From NCBI RefSeq assembly GCF_030463565.1, contig NC_134648.1, positions 47,430,346-47,494,345 on the forward strand: DNA of 64,000 nucleotides, given 5' to 3'. Origin of the DNA: Pelecanus crispus. Its lineage: Eukaryota > Chordata > Aves > Pelecaniformes > Pelecanidae. The notes beneath the pieces were generated by a model. That model saw nothing but the letters and a program-made list of their open reading frames with translations. It did no database searches and had not been told where the DNA came from. Made by a program: the position numbers and the translations under genes. This document shows positions 34,601 through 46,600 of the stretch, piece by piece; the stretch's first letter is position 1; every line of letters starts with the position of its first letter.

Positions 34601-37600
34601 CAGAGAAGGTGCCAACCTACCGATGCAGCGGAGGCGGCTGGGGTCCAACGTGTAGCCGGGGTGGCACAAGCAGCTGTACCCCTCTGGGGTGAGCACACAA
34701 GCGCCAGCTCCGCAGGAGAGGGGAGAAGAAGCACAGCCGCTGACCCCTGGGAGGAGAGAACACAGGGTTGGGGGCAGCACTGAAAGGGTGCATGGAGTCT
34801 AGCATCTGCCTTCTGTCCCCAGCACCACGCCGGGGAGGCTGCTTTTCCCCTTCTTGGAAATGGTGAGCCTGCTCCTCTACGTCTTCACGCATCTTGCAGT
34901 TGTAGGGCTGCAGGGAGGACACAGCAGACCCTGCCACCTCCTCCGGCCTGAGCCCAGCTTGGATGCCCCAGGCCCCTGCGCCGTTCACCTGTGCCCCAGC
35001 CCCACAAAAGGATGGCGAGGAACCCTACCAGCCCCATGCCCTGGAGGAGGGCTGGCAGCAGAGCCTGGCACCTGTGAGGGGGCTCTTTTTGGGGTGACAG
35101 CAGGGCTCCCCCCGCCCACTGCCCTGCTAAGCGGGGCGCAGGCGGCAGTGGGGGGCCACAGGGCACTGCACACCCCGGCACTGAGCCGGCTGTGGGAGGG
35201 GGCAGCCCAACCCCAAACAAAAGGCTATTGAGGAAGACGCATTCCTCAGCAAGGTGCCTCCGCCAGGCCTGCTCCCCAAGGTGCTCCAGCCCCCGGCGGA
35301 GGGCAGGGGCCGCGCTCCCAGACACTTGAGCAACCCTGGAACAAGAGGGCCCTTGTTTCCGGCGCAGTAAACAAGCCGCCCCGGGAGCCACATGCCTCCC
35401 CTCGCGCTCCCCCTTCCCGATGAGTCAGCTCGCGCCGCGGCGGAACGAGGCCAAAGCCACCGCAGCGGGCGCGTGATCCCCATCGCCCGGCAGCCGCTGC
35501 TGCACCGGGCGAGTGAGCTGCAGGCGGGGAAGGGCCCAGAAAGCCAAACATTTCGCTCCCTGTACGGAACCGCTCTCGTGCCTCCCTCCCCACGGCCGGC
35601 TGGTTTTCCCAGGCTGGCAGCAGTCGGGACCAGCAGGGACAACACCCCAGGGTGGTAGGGCAGGGACTTTTCCTTGGGAAGGCAAGGGGGGCATGTGGGA
35701 AGACAAGCAGGCTGGGGAAGGGAGAGAGACCCTGGGCAGAGCTCAGGGCATAATTTTCCCATAGTGCGAGGCAGAGAGAGGAGGGAAATCCCCGAGAGCA
35801 GTGGACACACACCCGAGCCCTGTGCTGGCATCTGTGTTGGAGCAGCAGCATCCCAGGTGGTGGTTGGGCCAGGCTGGGGAGGACCACGCCAGGATTCCTC
35901 TTCCTCTGCTGAGGAAGAAGATAGGTAAGGTCCAGTGCCTGATCCCAGGCAGAGGCGCCTGCCCAAGGTTTACCTGTGCTGGGTGTCCCTGCATCCACAG
36001 CCCCGAGAAAGCACATGGGAAGGGGCTGCAGGGTGGATGCAGCAACCTCATCATCTTGTTATTTAACACATCATCCCATCCTCCACCTCGCTGGAAATCC
36101 ACCACCTCCCTGCATCCCTACAGCCCCACATCCACCCCTCCCCGGTGTGGCAGGGCTCTCCTGTGCCACCCTGCAGCCAGCCCAGCTGGGAGCCCGTCCT
36201 GCCCAGCTCCAGGCAGTGCTGTACAGAGGAGGCACCTCCCAACCTCTCCGCTCTCCTCCCTCCTCGTTGCCCCTGCCCTCTTCCCCACGACTGCCCTGCT
36301 CTTCCGCCAGCCGGGTGCTCACCTCTGCGTGCGGCAGGCTCTGCGGTGGCATCAGCAGCACCCTGAGGGACAGAAACATAGGACTGCCTCTATCAGTGTG
36401 CATGTAGCTGGGATGCAGCATCCCTGAGACATTTTCCCATGCACCTCCTGGCTCCTTTTGCTCCCCAAGACAGCATCCTGTGAGGAGAAGCTGCCGTGCC
36501 TGGGTACAGCTGGCAGGGCCACTCTGTCCTGAGCACATCGTCCTGAGCACAACACAGCTCCTGGCTGTGCCCGGGGGCTGCCTACAGAGGGGCCATGCCA
36601 GCATGCCGTGCAGGTGAGACCCAGGGCACTGCTACCTGGCAGGCATCTCCACAAGGTGGCTGGGAAGGGCATCCGGGCACGTTAAATACTGCCACTGTCA
36701 CCGGCGGCTCTGGAGGGCTGAGGACAGCCACTGCTTTGACCTGCCTCGAGTGCTACCTACTAGAAGGGTGCTTGGTGCTAGACACTCTTTCTCAGCATCC
36801 CCTCCTGGCAAACCCATGGCTGCCAAAGGAGATTTTCGAGCACAGCCTGGGTCTCTGCTCTGAGGATCTTTCTGCAATGGGTGAAGAAAACAGCTCTGCT
36901 TCAAATTTGGAAGCTTTCGTTCAAATTTCTGCCCTGTCTTGAGATTTCTCATGTGTCCTTGGGAAAGCCACTTCATGTCTACGAACCAGTGATGATGGCA
37001 GTGCTGTCCCCTCTCTCAGAGAAGCTGCAAGTATGTTCTGAGGGCTGGGCTGCTATAACAAGGGGGCACAGAGATGCTCAGGAGAGATATGGCCCAACTT
37101 CTACTGGCAGCAGGGATCAAGAGACACGTATTTTTCAAGTAAGACTCAATAAAGAAACCCAGCCCCAGGAGAGCCTGGCAGAGAATCAGTCCCCAGGCTG
37201 CTCCCATCAGACAGGGTGGATTCACACAGCCAGTGTGGGAGACCCCTGCCCCGACTGCTCCAGTGGAGTTTCTGCTGCACCCACAACAGCACGGGGAGAC
37301 CTACCTGTGAGCTGGGCTTGAACACAACACCAGGCTCCGTGAGAGGAGCACTCCCTAAGCTGACTGCAGCAGTTCCCCTTCCCCTGCTGCCCATCAGCCC
37401 TACAGCCAGGCCAGGCTGACAGCAGGGAGTGAGCACTCACACCTCAGCCAGCTCCAGCCTCAGCCTGGGCTGCTACCCCAGTTCCAGCAAATGCCAGCTG
37501 GAGCTAACGCTGACCATGACCTAGTGCAGCAGAGCCCTCAGCTCCTGTTGGTTTGAGCTAATGGCCTCTTACCAAGGGCTGAGCAGGCACATGGCACAGT

Positions 37601-40600
37601 GCCTTCAGCCACGGCAACTCAGCCAGGATGATAGGGTTTGCAGTTCGTATGCTGTTGCCTCTGCAGCAGCTACTTGCTCTCTTTAGTGCGCTCTCTGACC
37701 GCATTGTACACCTCCCTGTCACCTATCTGTATGACATCCCCCTTCCTGCCCATCAAGCTACCACAGATGCACCCAGATGTAGCAAGACAAACCGTACTCA
37801 CGTGCGCAGCAGGAGAAAGTTCACCTGGAAAGTGAAATAGTGCGTGGTGAGTAGAGACAAGGCAGGCAGGCATCTTCCTCAAACCCTGGCTGCCCTATCT
37901 TCACCCCACCTCTAAGACGCTGCTGCTCAGTCCCTCACGCTCCTCTGCAGGAGCTTGTTCCCAAAGCCAACACACATGGACTCCTCTCCTGGCACTGCGC
38001 AGACCCCAGGAGCTTCCGCTCCAGCAGGTGCTGGCACAAGCAGTTGGTCACACTTCCCTCCAGCTGGGCTGGACAAAAGCCAAGGACTGCAGTGCCAGGG
38101 CTGCCACGCAGACCCGAGGTCCCAGTGGAGGCAGCCTGGCCAGCCAGCACCAACTGCAAAGATGCAGTCGCAGGAGCCTGAAACACTCAACCTCCTCTCC
38201 AAAGGCTTGAAGACGTGGTATCTCATGCCCCAGGAACACTAGTAGGGCTGAAGAACACCTTGCATATTCATATAGATGTGGAAAGCTAGAATTCCATCCA
38301 CAGGGGGCATGGCAGGACCTGGGAATTTGCCCACCCTTGCTAGGGGCCCAGATGGACCAGCTTGAAGCAGGAGACCCCACACTACCCTCTCCTGCCAAGG
38401 TGCCAGGGTGGGGGAATGACTCCAGGATGCTCCCACGCAGGCTGTCTTGCAGTTGCTGTCTTCTTGCTGCCCAGTCCAATGTCCAGTTGCTGCTCTCCCC
38501 TTGCTCTTCCAAGCTGAGGGGCAGCTCTTCTGCCTCTGCCTTCCTCATCGACAGGCGGATATCAGAGCTGGAGTAGGTGTAGCCATGTCCTGCTGGGCAA
38601 ATCTCCTTGAAGGCTTCTGTGAGGAAAAATCAAATCAAAGCTTTAGAGGGCAGAGGTTGGAAGGAAGAGGCTGGTGCGGGGATCACATGGCTTACTGCAC
38701 CCAGACATGATGGTGGGACAAGTGGAAGAAAGGAGTGAAGATGGACAGGCAGGTATGTGAATGCAGGTACCCATTTCTCCCATCCTATCATTTTCTGCAG
38801 ATTTCTAAGGGTTAAATCCTTATAGAAACACATCTGGGCTGTAGTTGGTGGATGTTTTGAGCAGAAGGATTCTGCTCATAGGGCATGGTGGGTTTCTAAT
38901 AGGCACTGGCTGGTACCCCCAGACACCAAAAACTAAATGCCTCCCGTGGGTCAGTACTGCTAGGAAGGGATGATGCCACAGGAAGGTCCAAGCTGAGCAA
39001 GGGAGCAGATAAAAGTGAACCCCTGTTACCTTGGCACTGAGCACTTTGCACATCACTCAAGGTGCTCTGCACAAACCACCTGAAGATTTTCCCCAGCCCT
39101 GAGGATTTCAGTGCTTTCCCCTCCACCCTTCCCCATGCTGAGATATGCCAAACTCATCCTCACCTGGCTTTCATCCAGCAGAAAATGTACGAGAGACAAA
39201 AGGGCTGTCGAGCAAAGCCAGGCACAGACATGGCTGTGCCTTCCCTCTGGTACAGTGGTTTCCCATCAGTGATTTCTCTATCTTCCCAGTATTATCCAGG
39301 TCTGTTTCCTGGGCTGCTGTACCCATCTCACAGGCCAGCATTTGCACAGCTCAGCTCTGGGGACTGCAGCCATCTGCGTGGCAGCAAGTTCAGGCAAGCC
39401 CAAACCCCGGTCTAACCAGAGCAGGCAAAGACGAAGCGGGCACATCTCACCTGAGCCGGGCATGGGGCATTCCTCGCAGTTCTTCCCCCAGCCCTTGCCG
39501 ACACGGCTGCAGCAGCAGATCTGCTGGGTGATGTGGTGGGAGAGGGGGAAGGAGCACACACCTCCGGCTGCCGAGCGGTAACACAGCCCCTGCTCCATTG
39601 ACACTGCTTTGTCCGCTGAAACACAACGGCAGGGCCAGTGCCGGAGGTCAAGCTCTATGCTCTCCAAAGAGAGAACGGAGGACACTTGGTCTCTCCACCT
39701 CGAGCATTTCTCTGCCCATGCCTCCCAGCCTGTCCCAAAGGCTGCCCCATCCTCTCCCCAGAACACCCCCCAGCCTTCAGCCATTGGGCCATCCCCCCAG
39801 CAGCAACAGCCCCAAGCAAATCCAGCTACTGTGGGAGGAGTGTGTCCTCTGGTGCCGCACCGCAGGCACACCCCCTCCAGGCTCTGCAGGGGCCATGAGA
39901 TGTCCGTGGAGAAGAGCAATGCATGAAGGGAGCCTGAGGCATGGGGACCCCATCCTGCACACAAGCGCAGGACAGCCTAACTCAACCGCACTTGCAAGAG
40001 ATACGAAGCATGTTGCAGTCTCCACTCAGCCATGGGGTACTGCTCAGGCACCTTCCCACACTGAGGTGTTCCTTGGAGCACTTACAGATGCAATGGCTAC
40101 GGGACGGGTCCAGCATGGTGCCAGGCTTGCAAGTGCAGCGGAAGCTGCCACGGGTGTTCATACACTCAGCATCTTTGCACAGGCCCTGCATCAAGCACTC
40201 GTTGATATCTGTGGACAGGAGAGAGCCTGGTGAGATGTGAGGAAGCTGAGGGTGAACTGAATCTCCTACCCAGTGCCTCCCATTCAGGCGCTGCAGACTG
40301 AGGGGGTCTTAGCCGGGCTGGCGTCCGAGGCAGCCTCTGCACCAAGCGGCGCAGTGGGGACCTCCGTGGCGACAGCAGTCCCATATCTGTGGTGCAGAGC
40401 TCACTCGCTGCAGCTGCAGGGATGGCTCGTGAATGACTGCTCTGCTTCGCGGTCCTTGTGGAAAACAGATGTGGCCCCTACAGTAAGCCGCCCCGATAGG
40501 CTCACTCTTACAGCCATCACGGTGGTTGTTTGCAAGCCTGGACTGGTCAGTCCTGTCCTTTCACCTGATCCCTGGTCCTGCTCATATGGAGCCATCATCC

Positions 40601-43600
40601 ACAGAGGATCCTTGTTGCGAAACTCAGTGCCAGCACGCAGGGAGGGCAGTGACTGATCCCTCTGGAGGCAGAGGGATGGTGGGCCAGGCTGTGGCTCACT
40701 GCTGTAGTGTATTCTTGTAGGAACAGGTTGAGCAAGTAGGAAGTCACCAAGCTCAAGCCCTGCCTCAAGCTCTGCCCCTGCCCCTGACTCAGTATGCATC
40801 AGATGCAGTCTTCAGTAAGGGAGCTGGGCTTATCCCAGGGAAACACCATCAGGCTCCCCCATTTGGCCTGCAGTAAAGCCTTTCCTACAGCACCACATGG
40901 GAATGTATGAGCCAAGCCAGAGAAGACAGGGATTGGTAAAAAGGTGCATAAGGGGGAGCTGAGGGCAGCTTTCATGGTGGAGTGAGGACGAAGCCCTCCT
41001 CATGGATTGATATAACTTTATATCTTCACTAAAGAGTTTGGCCCAGAAAAGTCAGCATAGTGATGAAACATGCTGGGTCAGGACACACAAGCAGTGCTGG
41101 AAGAGCTGCATGGGAGCATGGAGCAGCAGGAGTGGGATGAACCTCAGCACCACCCCAGGACAAATCACAGGAACATTTACACAAGCTAAGAGGTGGAGCA
41201 GGCAGTAGGAGGGACCTGAGCACACTCGCTGCTCACAGAACAGCTGCAAGCTGCCAGGACCAAGAAATACCAATGTGATGCTAGGCAGCACAAACGGTTT
41301 CCAAAGACACAGGGCAGTCCCAACGCCAGGGTACAGGGCCCTGGTGAGACCTCAGGTGCCCTGAGAGGTCCCAGCAGTGCTCCAGAGAATGTCTCAAGGT
41401 GGAAGGGGTGCAGAGGCAGGCTGCTGGGACACTCGGAAGAATGGAGATACTGGAAGAGCCTGACTGAGAGCAACTAGGCTCAAGAACGGCTTTCCCAGCA
41501 CTACTTTAATCCTGAGAGCTGAAGCATCGCTGCTTGGTGGAAGTGGGTGTGTCAGACAGCCAGCTATAACAGCTAGAGTTCAGACTTAATGACCTGAGAG
41601 CTCCTCCCCAGTCCTGTGCTTTTAAACTCTCCCATTCACCCCACTGGCTGCCCCATATGTGGTTGAGACACACAGGGGCCATCAAGACCAGGCCATGATG
41701 TTCAGTCAATTGGAAGTAGCAACGCTACAGGGATGTGCAGCAGGCCAGGGAGGAGTAGGGTTTGGCTGCATAATGTAATGGTTTCCTGCTCCATACCAAG
41801 CACAGGACAGTTCATGAGAACAACCAGTGGCCAGACCCCAAATGTGCTGGGAACCCCACTCAGAGAAGAGGCTTGGGCTCTCTGGAGAAGCCGTGGGGCT
41901 CATCCCTATCACTCCCCAGCACAGTCGGAGCACCGCGTCATTCCAACACACCAACTGGACAAAGTGTTTGGCCTCCACATAAGCGAACGGATTGAAGGGA
42001 TTAGAGAAATGAGAGCACAAAACAAACAAGCACCAAGAGCTGGACTTTATGAGCTTAATTTAAAACAGGGCCACGTCCCAGCCTCAGTACAACCCCCTCT
42101 ATTCCACTGGCAGCAGAGGACCCACCCACAGTGGAAATCCCCACAGGGAACAGAAGCAGGCAGGCGCACTCGGGGCCACACACTCCTACCCCCTGCACCA
42201 TGCCAGGGACGGGGCTAGCCCACAAGAAGAGGCCTCAGGGACCATAAACCGAGATCCATACGCTGTCTCAGCTGCTGCTTCCCACCCCACACAAGCCTGC
42301 TGGTGCTCCCCAGAAAGAGCCACGCAGGGTCAGGCAGCCTGTGGTGGAAAGGTGCAGGTTGGTTTACCCTAGTGCTTGGTGAGCAGAAAGGTCCTGAGTG
42401 AGCAACAGACAGCGAGGATATACGGACACCAGGGATATACTGACACCAAGGTGCCAGTGTGTGTCCTGTGCCATGACCCCTGTGCATGCACACCTCCCTA
42501 CCACTGGCTCCAGGCACTGCAGCCTGCAGCCTCCAAGACAAGCTTTGCCTCATGTCTAGCAACACATTATCCCTTCCAGTGCCATCCTTCTTGCTGGTTC
42601 CAGCAACACTGGGAGGCTTCCTGACTGGGTCTGCCAGGCACTCTCAACTCAGACTCATTGCAGCCTTGTTCCTGGTCAATGGGATGCAGGAAGGAAAGGA
42701 AGGGAGATCTTGCAGAGATAAGCCATTTGTTCCTCTGGAGAAGGCACCAAAGATGACCCTTTCTGTCCATACAGAACAGAGAAAAGTGGGCTCTTGCCAC
42801 GGCCCCCCTCCAGTCACTCATCTGCGCTTTGATAGCCTGCAAAGCCAGAGCTCAGCTTCTTCCCAGCTCAGCTGCTCTCCTACAGCCAATGACCTCAGGA
42901 ACCATCAGCTGCTGTCCAGCCCCTTGGCTCCCCTCCTACCAGGGCTGGCAAGAGAAGGCCCCATGTAGTCTCTCCCACAGTCTATCAGCCAAACTGATCA
43001 CTTTGGACCCTAAGTGAGGTGCTGGGCTTCCTGACACACATCCTGCTGCAACAGCAGAGATGGGAAAAGAACTCATGGCAGCAGACTGTCTGCAGAACAG
43101 TACTTCTCCAGCCCGGCTTACGAAGGAGCATGCAGAGGCACAAATCTCTGGTTCACGTGCAAAAACATCTTCCTAGCCAACTCCACATTGACATCTCCCT
43201 CTGCTCCTCAGAGTGCTGAGCCTCTCCCTGCTCCAGAGGGGACACAAATGCAGAGCAGGTGCCGCAGGTCTCTGCTCGCTGACATGAGTCCCTCAGCCAC
43301 TCTGCGCCTCCGACTCCTACCTGATGTCTGGAGTAGCTCCTCATACCCACAGCGCTACCTGTGGCCACATAAGGGATGAGATATGAGCACCGAGGAGAAT
43401 AGAAGCTGTTGCCTCGTTGAAAGTTCTCCCTGAGGACAACGTGGGGAGGTTGAATCATTAATTAAGTAAGCATGGTGGAAAGTCCCAGCTAAAAGAGATG
43501 AGTCACTGGATTGCTAGCCCTGAGTTTGTTTGCATGGCCAGGGCCCAGGCCCCCTGCTGCATCTTTGAGATGACACCTCTCAGCTTATCATGAATCATGA

Positions 43601-46600
43601 GAAGGGAACCGTAAAATTCCACTTCAGTCAGAGCACGGAAAACCACAAGGCCTGTGGGCCAAACGATGCCGAATAAACATGAACCAGAGAGAAAAGTGGA
43701 GTGATGGTGCCTTCCTCATACAGAGCTGAGGGACCGCAGGAGCGAGAAATGGATAGACCCCAGCAGCATGGGGCAGGCAGGGCAGCCTGGCAGCATGGGC
43801 AAGCGACATGCTTGGAACAGAAGGATTTGCTTTTACGGCACTCTCCCACTTGAAAATGAACAACTGAACAAGCCAACAACCTTCCCAAATGTTTTCAGAC
43901 AAAAGAATTTCTGTTGCTTCAGATGAAGTGAGAAATGTTTTTACACTCACACGTAGCAGAGCAGCAACATAGGTCCTTACTGTGTCAGTAAGAGTTAGTA
44001 GGTGAGTTTTCTTGTGCTGGCCCAACTATGTACCGACTATGCTTATCAGCTGAGTCATGTAACAGCATTACCTGTTTTTTTTTCATGCTTGATGAAAGCA
44101 CAGGGATTTTTATAAGTCACGTTCTTTGTAGATCTGTATCAGGGAGTTACGTAACTGTATTTTACTTGTGTAGATAATTACAGCTCTGACAGTGGATGTG
44201 GGAAGGAGAGAGAGAGATGAAAGCAGCATCCTTACCTTGGCAGTGGCTCCGGTTCAGCCTCTTGTATCCTTGGGGACACTCCACCTGCCCATTCTCAATC
44301 ACAGGATGTGCTGGGAAGAAAGCAAACAGTGTGGGATGCCAGCAGTAGAGTCGGCCACCAGCATCTTACCTTCTTTCTGCCCTCCTTGCGGAAGGGAAAG
44401 GGTCCCTCGGTCTGCCTTGGTTGGGCCTCTAATGACTCCCAGGGCAGAGGCAAAGATGGAAGCCGCCACATTTCCCTAAGCGGTGTCTTCTGCTGCTTGG
44501 CAGGTGCCAAAATGGTGACCCAGAGGTGCTGCCAGTGCTTCATATCTATCACTGTGTCACCTTGGCTCCTCCTAGACCAGCTTGGATAGCCAGGTGGCAC
44601 ATGACAAGGGGGATCAGAGTGAAAGGAATGACAGTGGCCCTTGACAAGATGCTGAAATAACAGCCCAGGGCCTGTTTATTACATTTTCCTCCTTTTTTAC
44701 TGCATGTGATTTCCTGCCTTGATCACTCTCATCAAAGAAAATTTCAAATCACTGCTTGAAATAGTTTTGTGGGTTTCAAAATGGCCTATAACCCGTACAA
44801 TTAAACCTCTCCAAATTTTTTAAAGGCATGTAAAATGTGGCCCATAAATTCCAAGGAGGTCAAATTTAGGCACCATGTTTTGGAGCAAGGGAAAGGGAAT
44901 TCGGAATGTGATGGGCTGGGATGTGAGTAAGCATGGGGTGGGGTAGGAAGAAGGGTGTTTTGCCTAAGGATGGGATTTTCCCAGGGTGGAGTTTCTTTTT
45001 AATTTTCTGGACCGTACGCTTGGAAACAAGAAGTGCGTTTAACAGCTAAGTGACTGTCCAGCCGTATTCCCACCACTCGAATTCCTGCTGCCTGGCATCA
45101 GTAGCTCACACCCTGGGGTCATACATGGAAAACCCTCCATGGCAATAGCTGTATCGAGGATCTGGAAGATTGCTAACGCATTGCAACTTTCAAGAATGAA
45201 GGACAGATTGAGACCATCCTTGCGGCAGTCAGAAAGAGCCTGCAAAGGTTAAGAACACAAACAATGTGCTGCGGGCAGAGAACAGGCTCTTTGTCCTGGA
45301 CACTTTGACCCTATAATGCAGTTTAAAGCCATTCTAGGACACTTCTTGAAAGGCAAGAGTTAGGCACCAGCCTCCTAGGGTAAGGCGCTTGAGAAATAAA
45401 AGACTGGAGAACAAGCAGCCATTCACCAGCTTGTACCAGGAAGGAGAATAGAAAGCCTGGTTTCCCCAGGTGTATTAAATGAAGCTACAAGGTTTTCCAG
45501 GTGCAGAGAGATCCTCAGTGGCTGGATGAATGACGAAGACAAAAAACCTATTCACGCCCTTCAACAGTTCAGTCATGAATTGTAAGCAGGAGGTGCTTAC
45601 AAATATCGGGATGTTAGGGGTGAGGGGGTTGCTGGTGATATGGGGAATAGCTGGGTACATTTCCAACCTTCTGGGAAGGGAACAACAACCTCTGGCTCAT
45701 GGGCTCCACGTTCAGTGCCCCGGTGGGATTCTAGGTCCTCCCGCACTACAGCCTGTGGGCTCGGGGCAGCCAACAGGCATTAACTGTGCTTGGAAGCATC
45801 TGTCAGCTTCAGCACGATGTGATAACAGATGCTCAAATGAAGCAGCATTGTTATGTGTGAGCCCTCCAACAGGGAGCCAAGCATGCTGGAGATCAAACAG
45901 CGATGACATGTGTCAGAGCCCCGCTCCCTCTCTGAAAAGCCTTTGCAGAGAAACAGATCCTGCAGCATCCCTCCGCCAGATGCTGCTGGGGAGAGGGCAA
46001 GGCAGAAAATACCAGTGATGGTGGATGAGCACGCAGGTCTCGTGACACCTCAGCACTCATACGGCTCCAGTCTGCAGAAACCTGCGGCTTGCTACTGCAG
46101 CAAATCACTTGTGAGGCTGCGGACAAATGTCTTAATTTTGCAAAGACACTCACATTCCCTGGAAAGAATAACTGTAATGTAATGTGAGCAGATCTCTCTG
46201 TACCAAGGGGAACCAAGACAGTTTCTGAAGTACTGGATGGAGGCTGCTCTCTTTCTGCCAGGACCTGGCCACAAGGGAAGACAGCATGTGGCTGCAGGAG
46301 GATGTAAGCTATTAACTCTCAGCTTTGTACTTGGTTACTCGAGCAGAGGACCATTTCCTTCCATGAGCTCTGATGTTGCCGAACTACAGCAGAGATGGCC
46401 AAAACCCCCTGAAAAAGCAGCCTAGGACACCTGAGTTTCCTGCAAAGGGGATCAGTATCCACCCCTCTCCCATGCAGCTGGGAGGCTGTTCCTCTGGAAC
46501 CCAGCAAAGGGCAACGCCTGGGAGAAAGCTGATCTGATGATCAGAGATGGCAGAAATCTGTCAGCACCCACAGCCAGAGGGGACCCGGCCTCCTGTGTCT

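Noticed and set aside
35966-35990. Possible 15-base micro-exon of LTBP2 (GGACACCCAGCACAG followed by GTAAAC)
   Set aside because: Acceptor lacks a pyrimidine tract, and the flanking exons already join in frame without it.
35246-36016. 256- and 279-residue minus-strand frames over the intronic CpG island
   Set aside because: They lack EGF or TB cysteine patterns, cross no matched splice sites, and lie in GC-rich DNA where stops are rare.
41290-41480. Possible worn CR1 middle fragment
   Set aside because: Only scattered short matches such as CTGGTGAGACCTCAG; not enough to call a mobile element.
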